This document shows, in pieces, positions 6,516-10,936 of a DNA stretch of 10,936 bases. How positions within the stretch are numbered: position 1 is the first letter of the stretch; each line of letters starts with the position of its first letter. A program made the position numbers and the translations under genes. The notes under the pieces were generated by a model. The model was given only the letters and a program-made list of their open reading frames with translations. It made no database searches and was not told where the DNA came from. This stretch comes from Micrococcales bacterium. Lineage in GTDB: Bacteria; Actinomycetota; Actinomycetes; Actinomycetales; Microbacteriaceae. Location of the stretch: positions 1 through 10,936 of the forward strand of contig CANESN010000019.1 in assembly GCA_947441105.1 (NCBI GenBank), read 5' to 3'.

Positions 6516-6770
6516 TTACTCGGCCCGATTTTTTCTCGACCGGGTGATCAAAATCGAGGAAATCAGCACTGACACCAGCGGTGCTACGGCCATAACCCAC
6601 ACCGTTGCAATGCCCCACAGCGCGAGGATGCCGGTAACGGCATTCGCCAAAATAGCGATCCAGCGCTTTATCTTTCCTCGGCGATAGAGGATGGCCAGCA
6701 CAATGTTCAGGATCGAGAAAGAGATAGCGGCGATAAAAATACCGGCGACTAAAGCAACTAGTGATTCCAT
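6516..6770 (-). CDS. Small membrane protein of unknown function
   Basis: I do not recognise this 84-residue protein. It has a hydrophobic N-terminal segment (about 5-28), a basic loop YRRGKIKR (29-36), then a long hydrophobic stretch (about 37-76) that fits two more membrane segments, and a basic tail RSRKNRAE. By the positive-inside rule the central loop and the tail would face the cytoplasm. It begins 24 nt after the stop of the EamA/DMT permease on the same strand, with a weak Shine-Dalgarno-like AGGT just before the ATG, so it is probably the second gene of that transcript. No cysteine or obvious catalytic motif is present. It is likely real because of its consistent frame, good start context and tight spacing, but nothing shows a function. 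Confidence 0.7.
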   Translation of the reverse strand: MESLVALVAGIFIAAISFSILNIVLAILYRRGKIKRWIAILANAVTGILALWGIATVWVMAVAPLVSVLISSILITRSRKNRAE

Positions 6771-6794
6771 ATCTACCTAGTGTGTCAACAATCG

Positions 6795-7661
6795 CTACTT
6801 TTTCGCTGACAAATAAAGACCCAGGGTGATCATTGGAATACCAATCAACAGCCCAGGTGTAACTGGTTCGGATAGGAACAAGGTTCCCAGTAGCAACGCA
6901 ACCGCGGTGTTCACATACGTAATCAGGCTGGCCTTTACAGGGCCAATCTCGCGAATCAGCTCGAAGAAGAGGACGAAGGCGAGTGCCGAGCAGATTAGAC
7001 CTAATACCAATAGTGCGATCCAGCCCTCAATTGGTGGCTGAGCGGCAATCTCGGCCGGAATCTCAAAGGCAGCTGGAATTGCATAAATCGCAGCGACGAT
7101 TGCCATGCTGAATCCAATGACACCGCTGGTTGGGACATCGGTCATCTTGTTATTTGCCATGATCGGTGCAATTGCATATCCAACTGCCGCCAAAACAACC
7201 GCGCCAATCCAAAGTGGCTCAACGTGACCTAGGAATGAGTCAATTCCAACCAGTGCAATGACTCCTGCGAAACCGATGACCATTCCAGCCAGTGGAATCG
7301 GCCTAAGCGCGGTGCGGTCCTTGAATACCAATGCCAAGATTGCCACGGCAAAAAACGGCACGGTGGAAATCAATAATCCGGCAAGGCCGGACGAAATATA
7401 TTTTTCAGCTTCGGTGATTAGGTACCAGGGGCCAACCATCTCGAGTGCTGCGAAGAGCAAAACGTAAGGCCAGGCCTTGAGCACCTTCTTAGCCGCACCG
7501 GTCATGATGGCGTATGGCACCAATACCAATGCGCCAATAAAGGTTCTAGCGAAAACAATGGTTGGGGTTGAAAAGCTATCTAGCGCGATAGCTATAAAAA
7601 AGTAAGGGAGTCCCCAGAAAACCCCTGTAAGCAGGAACAGTATTAACCCTCGACGCGACAC
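6795..7661 (-). CDS. EamA-family (DMT superfamily) permease
   Basis: A 288-residue inner-membrane protein made of two EamA repeats of five predicted helices each. The first starts RRGLILFLLTGVFWGLPYFFIAIALD; the second begins near the middle with EPLWIGAVVLAAVGYAIAPIMAN, and the protein ends TPGLLIGIPMITLGLYLSAKK, the usual last helix. Members export amino acids and other metabolites (RhtA and YdcZ types are known cases); this one's substrate is not readable. The open frame extends to a TTG at 7769 inside the divergent MFS gene. The GTG at 7661 is chosen because it gives the normal EamA length and follows the -10 TACGCT by 6 nt. The small membrane gene at 6516-6770 probably shares its transcript. 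Family call firm. Confidence 0.88.
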   Translation of the reverse strand: MSRRGLILFLLTGVFWGLPYFFIAIALDSFSTPTIVFARTFIGALVLVPYAIMTGAAKKVLKAWPYVLLFAALEMVGPWYLITEAEKYISSGLAGLLISTVPFFAVAILALVFKDRTALRPIPLAGMVIGFAGVIALVGIDSFLGHVEPLWIGAVVLAAVGYAIAPIMANNKMTDVPTSGVIGFSMAIVAAIYAIPAAFEIPAEIAAQPPIEGWIALLVLGLICSALAFVLFFELIREIGPVKASLITYVNTAVALLLGTLFLSEPVTPGLLIGIPMITLGLYLSAKK

Positions 7662-7667
7662 CTGCCT

Positions 7668-7673
7668 AGCGTA
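7668..7673 (-). promoter_or_regulatory. Candidate -10 of the EamA permease gene (leaderless GTG)
   Basis: Minus-strand TACGCT ends 6 nt before the GTG at 7661. It fits the same spacing seen at other genes here and decides the start codon. The -35 region is not recognisable and would overlap that of the divergent MFS gene. Confidence 0.5.
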
Positions 7674-7716
7674 TTGGATAACCCCCGTTTCGAAGACCCA
7701 AAACAGAATCCGTTGG

Positions 7717-7722
7717 TAGTCT
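7717..7722 (+). promoter_or_regulatory. Candidate -10 of the MFS_3 gene (leaderless)
   Basis: TAGTCT ends 6 nt before the ATG at 7729, again TAnnnT. Only 43 bp separate it from the divergent -10 at 7668-7673, so the two promoters must share their upstream region. No Shine-Dalgarno is present. Confidence 0.5.
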
Positions 7723-7728
7723 TGCCGA

Positions 7729-8979
7729 ATGGCCAGAGAGAGCGCACTTAGAGCGTTCAAGCACCGCAACTATCGGGTTTTGTTTCCCGCCAGCGTGCTT
7801 TCAAACATTGGCACCTGGGCCCAGCGCATTGCCCAAGACTGGCTGGTTCTAGAGCTAACCGGATCTGCGCAACTCCTTGGTTTGATTACCGCCCTTCAGT
7901 TCTTGCCTTCGCTACTACTTAGCCTTTACGGCGGAGTTCTCGCGGACCGCTTTGATAAGCGCACACTTTTGATAATCACCAACATTGGTGCGGGGCTTGG
8001 CTCATTGACCATGGGTCTTTTGGTGATCAGCGGAGTGGTCGAGATCTGGCACGTTGCCGTTCTCGCCTTCGCGGTTGGAGTCTTCTCCGCTCTTGACGCT
8101 CCAGTCCGCACCGCCTTTAACTCAGAGCTTGTTGGTCACCAGGACATTCCAAGCGCTATCAGCCTCAACTCGGCAAACTTCAATGCCGGAAGGTTGATTG
8201 GCCCCGCAGCATCTGGTTTCTTGATTGTGCTTTTTGGAACTGGAGTTTCGTTCCTAGTCAACTCGCTTACTTATGTCGCGGTCATCATCGCTCTAGCGAT
8301 GATGCGCAAGGACTTGCTATTCATCTCGGTAAAGCCAAATAGCGGGGCGAAGCTGAAGCAAGCCGTCCAGTATGTGCTCGGGCAAAGAGATATCTTCCTA
8401 GTGATGTTGGCAGTTTTCTTCGCCACAACCTTTGGTTTGAACTTCCAGATTTTTATGGCGGTTATGGCCACTCAAGAATTTGGTAAGGGTCCTGCAGAGT
8501 TCGGAATTCTAGGTAGCGTGCTCGCGGTCGGATCCTTCACCGGAGTGCTGATCTCTGCCAGGTTCGAGAACCTCAGGGTTCCCAAGTTCGTGATGTTTTT
8601 CGGAATGATCTTTGGCGCGCTACTTATGGTTACAGCCTGGATGCCAACCTACGGAACCTTCGCGCTGATCCTGCCGTTGGTTGGTGGCATGGCGCTTATG
8701 ACACTTATCTCGGCTAACTCTTTTGTTCAGACCAACTGCGAACCGACACTTCGCGGCCGAGTCATGGGCATCTATCTTTTGATCTTTATGGGTGGAACTC
8801 CAATTGGCTCCCCGGTTATCGGCTGGTTTGCGGAGCATGTTGGTATTCGCTGGACGGTGATGGGCTGTGGGTTGATTGTGTTGGTTGCCAGCGTTCTGAT
8901 CTACATCGCCCTCAGGAGCGGAGAGAGCCCAGACCCTGTGACCGAAAGCATGCCGGTTATTCCTGAACCAACCAGCTAG
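7729..8979 (+). CDS. MFS transporter, MFS_3 (EntS-like) family
   Basis: A 416-residue inner-membrane protein with about 12 hydrophobic segments. The N-terminus ALRAFKHRNYRVLFPASVLSNIGTWAQRIAQDWLVLELTG follows the pattern of the MFS_3 family, which includes the enterobactin exporter EntS. MFS motif A is seen as GGVLADRFDKRTL (68-80), and SALDAPVRTAFNSELV (about 123-138) lies in the usual position after the fourth helix. Many actinobacterial members are annotated as drug or siderophore exporters, but no siderophore genes are nearby, so the substrate is open. It is divergent from the EamA permease with 67 bp between start codons. The ATG 6 nt after TAGTCT suggests a leaderless mRNA. The C-terminal tail is short and hydrophilic (about 400-416). 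Confidence 0.9.
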   Translation: MARESALRAFKHRNYRVLFPASVLSNIGTWAQRIAQDWLVLELTGSAQLLGLITALQFLPSLLLSLYGGVLADRFDKRTLLIITNIGAGLGSLTMGLLVISGVVEIWHVAVLAFAVGVFSALDAPVRTAFNSELVGHQDIPSAISLNSANFNAGRLIGPAASGFLIVLFGTGVSFLVNSLTYVAVIIALAMMRKDLLFISVKPNSGAKLKQAVQYVLGQRDIFLVMLAVFFATTFGLNFQIFMAVMATQEFGKGPAEFGILGSVLAVGSFTGVLISARFENLRVPKFVMFFGMIFGALLMVTAWMPTYGTFALILPLVGGMALMTLISANSFVQTNCEPTLRGRVMGIYLLIFMGGTPIGSPVIGWFAEHVGIRWTVMGCGLIVLVASVLIYIALRSGESPDPVTESMPVIPEPTS

Positions 8980-9000
8980 CAAATGGTTTTGTTGTGAGCA

Positions 9001-9034
9001 AATCGAGATAAATAAATGGAAGAAAATCTCGATT
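9001..9034. repeat. 9-bp inverted repeat with 16-nt loop
   Basis: AATCGAGAT (9001-9009) and ATCTCGATT (9026-9034) are perfect complements. It lies 21 bp after the MFS_3 stop and 18 bp before the PsiE-family ATG. There is no T-run after it, the arms are AT-rich, and the loop is long, which speaks against a standard terminator; an operator for the PsiE-family unit or an mRNA 3'-end structure is possible. Confidence 0.5.
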
Positions 9035-9052
9035 GTTGGAATTCTCTAGTAG

Positions 9053-9538
9053 ATGAGAAATGAAATTGAAGTAGAGAAGAAGAGTTTGGTTCCTCATCGC
9101 CTAGTTGAGCGCATGGAGGATGTCTTCCACGTGGTGCTGGGTATTTTCCTCTTCGGCATCGCTGTGGCGGCTCTTATTTACTCCGTTATTCGTGTCTTCA
9201 CCACCTCACCCTTCTTCCCAAGTGGAATGATCCAGGCAATCAACGACGTCTTGTTCATCATCATCATTTTGGAGATCTTGCGAACCGTAATCGCCCGCTA
9301 CACCGATGGTGTTTTCCAGCTTCAGAACTTTTTGATTATCGGCATCATTGCTGCCGTTAGGCACATTCTCACCGTCGGCGCCTACATGACGCTGTCGGAA
9401 AAGACCCAGGAGGACTTTGACCGGGCGGTAATTGAGTTAGCTATTAGCTCAGGCATTGTCGTGGCACTCGTATTCGCGATTTTTATGGCGAAAGTGGCAG
9501 AGTCCATTGCTTCCAAGGCTGCGGCTCTAAAGAGATAA
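9053..9538 (+). CDS. PsiE-family membrane protein
   Basis: A 161-residue integral membrane protein. After a charged, cytoplasmic N-terminus (1-20) come four hydrophobic segments at about 23-47, 62-81, 92-112 and 126-147, then a basic C-terminus. The segments NDVLFIIIILEILRTVIARY (64-83) and LIIGIIAAVRHILTVGA (94-110) match the phosphate-starvation-inducible PsiE family pattern. PsiE's biochemical role is unknown; in E. coli it is induced by phosphate starvation, but no PHO-box-like site is evident here. The ATG has no clear Shine-Dalgarno; a weak AATTCT (9040-9045) lies 7 nt upstream, roughly fitting the leaderless spacing. The stop overlaps the ATG of the next small membrane gene (TAATG), so the two are translationally coupled and probably functionally linked. 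Confidence 0.82.
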   Translation: MRNEIEVEKKSLVPHRLVERMEDVFHVVLGIFLFGIAVAALIYSVIRVFTTSPFFPSGMIQAINDVLFIIIILEILRTVIARYTDGVFQLQNFLIIGIIAAVRHILTVGAYMTLSEKTQEDFDRAVIELAISSGIVVALVFAIFMAKVAESIASKAAALKR

Positions 9539-9837
9539 TGGACAGCTGGACGTTATCTAGAGCCTTATGGGTATCTCTAGTTTCAACTGGATTGCTATTT
9601 GTAATTGAGTTCGCATTCTCAGGTGGTTTTCCTCTAGGGGTGCCGTGGGGTGTTTTTGTGTTTCTAGCTGCTATGTCGTTTATCGCTGCATCATCCCTAA
9701 TTCAAGGGCTTGGTCGTAATCCAAAAAACAAGTTCGTTAGGTTGGGTTCAGTTCTTGTGGGATTGTTTGCTTTCTTTGCTTGGACAACCCTGTTTGTGGA
9801 TCAGCTACCTTGCTTTCTTGGTGGCAAAGGCTGTTAG
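9538..9837 (+). CDS. Small membrane protein coupled to the PsiE-family gene, unknown
   Basis: I do not recognise this 99-residue protein. It has three predicted membrane segments: about 9-29, 36-57 and 67-88. The loop after the second is basic (GRNPKNKFVR, 59-68), putting it in the cytoplasm, and the C-terminus DQLPCFLGGKGC would then be outside, with two cysteines (92 and 99) that might form a disulfide or bind something. Its ATG shares a base with the stop codon of the PsiE-family gene, and a strong two-way terminator follows about 50 bp downstream, so the two genes form a closed unit. Its DNA is somewhat more AT-rich than the neighbouring genes. Existence is likely because of the coupling; function is unknown. 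Confidence 0.72.
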   Translation: MDSWTLSRALWVSLVSTGLLFVIEFAFSGGFPLGVPWGVFVFLAAMSFIAASSLIQGLGRNPKNKFVRLGSVLVGLFAFFAWTTLFVDQLPCFLGGKGC

Positions 9838-9884
9838 GTGTAGTCAGGCTATAAATCAGACTATTTAAGGTTTGTTAAATGGAA

Positions 9885-9910
9885 AAAACCCCCTATTTCT
9901 AGAGGGTTTT
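9885..9910. terminator. Bidirectional intrinsic terminator
   Basis: Positions 9885-9895 (AAAACCCCCTA) pair with 9900-9910 (TAGAGGGTTTT): 11 pairs with one C-A mismatch and a TTTC loop. On the minus strand the stem runs into six T (9883-9888), a strong end for the gyrA-DUF3566-tRNA side. On the plus strand it ends in TTTT for the PsiE unit. The two convergent units share it. Confidence 0.88.
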
Positions 9911-9920
9911 CCCTTATGGG

Positions 9921-9993
9921 TGGAGACTAGGGGGGTCGAACCCCTGACCCCCTGCTTGCAAAGCAGGTGCTCTACCAACTGAGCTAAGTCCCC
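9921..9993 (-). tRNA. tRNA-Ala, anticodon TGC
   Basis: A 73-nt cloverleaf. The acceptor stem GGGGACT pairs with AGTCTCC and contains the G3-U70 wobble that identifies tRNA-Ala to alanyl-tRNA synthetase; the discriminator is A73. The D arm GCTC..GAGC, anticodon arm CCTGC-TTTGCAA-GCAGG with TGC, and T arm with GGTTCGACC are all intact. No CCA end is encoded, so it is added by the nucleotidyltransferase. It lies 69 nt downstream of tRNA-Ile on the same strand and is followed by the shared terminator, so the two are probably one transcript. Confidence 0.97.
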
Positions 9994-10062
9994 GGAATGA
10001 TCCGGATTGGATCTTGGTGCATCCTACGTTGGAAGCCATCTCTTGCGGGAGAAGCTTCCTGG

Positions 10063-10136
10063 TGGGCCTAGGAGGACTTGAACCTCCGACCTCTTCATTA
10101 TCAGTGAAGCGCTCTAACCACCTGAGCTATAGGCCC
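10063..10136 (-). tRNA. tRNA-Ile, anticodon GAT
   Basis: A 74-nt cloverleaf. The acceptor stem GGGCCTA pairs with TAGGCCC and is followed by A73; the D arm GCTC..GAGC, anticodon arm CTTCA-CTGATAA-TGAAG with GAT, and T arm with the GGTTCAAGTCC loop region are complete. CCA is not encoded. It reads isoleucine codons ATC and ATT. A good promoter starts right upstream. The order gyrA - DUF3566 gene - tRNA-Ile - tRNA-Ala is conserved in actinobacteria (for example M. tuberculosis ileT-alaT after gyrA). Confidence 0.97.
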
Positions 10137-10149
10137 GTAGAACGTCACA

Positions 10150-10178
10150 ACATTACTAAAAAACGGCCTAGATGCCAA
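10150..10178 (-). promoter_or_regulatory. Promoter of the tRNA-Ile/tRNA-Ala pair
   Basis: Minus-strand TTGGCA (10173-10178), exactly 17 nt, TAATGT (10150-10155). Transcription would start about 7 nt before the mature 5' end of tRNA-Ile. The spacer contains six T in a row preceded by a GGC/GCC-containing stretch, which could also weakly terminate the gyrA-DUF3566 transcript. Confidence 0.75.
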
Positions 10179-10188
10179 ACCGAATTTT

Positions 10189-10590
10189 CTAGTTGTTGGT
10201 GAAAGTGACCGAAACTCCGCCAACAATCCTGGAAATGATGTTGAAAAGAACCGCCCAGATTGCCGATAGCGCTGTCGCGAACACGATGTTCAAAAGCGAA
10301 ATCGTGGCTGCGGTTCCAACCACATTTGCAAATGAGAACTCGCTCTCCAGGCTGAAGCTGCTGCCCTCACCAAAGATGCTGGAAAGTAGGCCTCCGACCG
10401 AAGAAAAGACTCCGGAGCTTGCAAGAACTGCCCAGAGCAGGATCGCACCAACGATGGTTGAGATTGCCAGAGCAATCGAAACCAAAAAGCCAACCTTTAC
10501 GGCGGACATCACCTCGATGGAGCGAAGCTTTAGGCGAACCTGCTTTACCGGCTCCTTTGGAGCACTACTCCGCTTGAACAGCTTCGCCAT
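10189..10590 (-). CDS. DUF3566 membrane protein
   Basis: A 133-residue membrane protein with a basic cytoplasmic N-terminus ([36 protein letters not shown]) and two membrane segments, at about 30-57 and 92-120, separated by a Ser/Gly/Glu-rich loop. The [19 protein letters not shown] stretch and [18 protein letters not shown] end are the DUF3566 pattern; these proteins sit beside gyrA across actinobacteria (Rv0007-type) and their role is unknown. The gene overlaps the 3' end of gyrA by 26 nt. The ATG at 10588-10590 is chosen over the ATG at 10606-10608 because the strong Shine-Dalgarno AAGGAG (10597-10602) lies 6 nt before it, inside both the gyrA coding sequence and any longer version. It is shorter than the mycobacterial homologue, which has a long extra N-terminal region. 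Confidence 0.92.
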   Translation of the reverse strand: MAKLFKRSSAPKEPVKQVRLKLRSIEVMSAVKVGFLVSIALAISTIVGAILLWAVLASSGVFSSVGGLLSSIFGEGSSFSLESEFSFANVVGTAATISLLNIVFATALSAIWAVLFNIISRIVGGVSVTFTNN

Positions 10591-10936
10591 CAGGCTCTCC
10601 TTCAACATCGACTAAATCGTTGGTCTCTAGATTACGCTCCGTGTTGCGCGCTAGCGACAAAACCGAGTCAGACTCCTCGAAGCGAGCAAACACCACGCCC
10701 ATGGTGTCGCGGCCCTTGGCAGGAACCTCGGCAGCGTTGGTTCTAATAACCTTGCCGGAGGCAAGCACAACCAAAACCTCATCTACTTCGTCAACAATTA
10801 GCGCACCGACCAGGTCACCACGCTTTTCGTCTAGCTTGGCAACCTTGATTCCCAAGCCACCGCGGTTTTGGATGCGGTACTGATCCGCGCTGGTGCGCTT
10901 TGCGTAACCACCCTCGGTAACCACGAATACAAAGCC
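10565..10936 (-). CDS. gyrA: DNA gyrase subunit A, C-terminal 123 residues (cut by window edge)
   Basis: GyrA cuts and rejoins DNA in the gyrase heterotetramer; the part seen here is the end of the C-terminal beta-pinwheel that wraps DNA and gives gyrase its negative-supercoiling direction. [34 protein letters not shown] and the next repeat, [30 protein letters not shown], are pinwheel blades, each with the G-x-hydrophobic-x-R-T pattern shared by GyrA and ParC. Gyrase rather than topoisomerase IV is chosen because the DUF3566 gene and tRNA-Ile/tRNA-Ala follow it directly, a fixed actinobacterial order. The tail (about the last 25 residues) is acidic and ends [11 protein letters not shown]. 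The catalytic tyrosine and N-terminal domain lie beyond position 10936. The stop codon lies inside the DUF3566 gene. Confidence 0.95.
   Translation of the reverse strand, partial: GFVFVVTEGGYAKRTSADQYRIQNRGGLGIKVAKLDEKRGDLVGALIVDEVDEVLVVLASGKVIRTNAAEVPAKGRDTMGVVFARFEESDSVLSLARNTERNLETNDLVDVEGEPDGEAVQAE
10597..10602 (-). promoter_or_regulatory. Shine-Dalgarno of the DUF3566 gene, inside gyrA
   Basis: AAGGAG, 6 nt before the ATG at 10590, lying within the last codons of gyrA. It decides the start codon and implies translation of the DUF3566 gene from the gyrA mRNA. Confidence 0.75.

Noticed and set aside
6120..6572. Long plus-strand open frame opposite the HicB-like gene
   Set aside because: It is antisense to a gene with recognisable domains, its translation is Ser/Arg-rich without family features, and it crosses the upstream gap and into the next gene.
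6062..6770. A complete HicAB toxin-antitoxin locus
   Set aside because: Only the HicB-like half is present; the neighbours are a lipoprotein and a membrane protein, neither resembling HicA.
7662..7769. 36-residue N-terminal extension of the EamA permease from a TTG at 7769
   Set aside because: It would overlap the start of the divergent MFS gene, has no family similarity, and a -10 sits 6 nt before the GTG at 7661.
10014..10202. Open frame on the plus strand containing GGLEPPTSSLSVKRSNHLSYRP
   Set aside because: This is the well-known spurious protein produced by reading the antisense of tRNA-Ile(GAT); the tRNA at 10063-10136 fully explains it.
10193..10615. Plus-strand open frame opposite the DUF3566 gene
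   Set aside because: Complete antisense of a conserved gene with a strong Shine-Dalgarno; no supporting signals of its own.

Overview
The window reads as a piece of an ordinary actinobacterial chromosome, most likely Microbacteriaceae and possibly one of the small-genome freshwater members (the narrower placement is inference). The pointers are: moderate GC (about half); a dnaK-grpE-dnaJ operon headed by two HspR-type (HAIR) operators; a dCTP deaminase of the Mycobacterium bifunctional type; the actinobacterial block gyrA - DUF3566 membrane gene - tRNA-Ile(GAT) - tRNA-Ala(TGC); and many genes whose -10 hexamer lies only 6-7 nt before the start codon, which predicts leaderless mRNAs.

Layout. 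1-2879 (minus): the chaperone operon dnaK-grpE-dnaJ, with dnaJ cut by the window edge and apparently of the zinc-finger-less type. 2916-3000: the dnaK control region. 3110-4423 (plus): a UMF1/Atg22-like MFS transporter. 4467-4823 (plus): a BlaI/MecI-type repressor with a palindrome over its own promoter, convergent with dcd (4848-5438, minus). 5491-6436 (minus): a two-gene unit of a HicB-like/HTH protein followed by a DUF305 His-rich lipoprotein. 6516-7661 (minus): an EamA/DMT permease and a small membrane protein. 7729-8979 (plus): an MFS_3-type exporter, divergent from the permease. 9053-9837 (plus): a PsiE-family membrane protein translationally coupled to a small unknown membrane protein. 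9885-9910: a two-way terminator. 9921-10936 (minus): tRNA-Ala, tRNA-Ile, the DUF3566 gene and the C-terminus of gyrA.

How it fits together. The housekeeping blocks at both ends (heat-shock chaperones; gyrase and tRNAs) frame a middle of transporters, small membrane or envelope proteins and two small regulators. No gap between genes exceeds 300 bases. I see no insertion sequence, phage gene, CRISPR array, rRNA or replication origin. Nothing here is clearly a new multi-gene system. The best leads are small: the leaderless promoter pattern, the paired HAIR sites around the dnaK promoter, the BlaI-type repressor with no sensor beside it, the HicB-like/DUF305 pair with a perfect inverted repeat upstream, and the coupled PsiE/small membrane protein pair.
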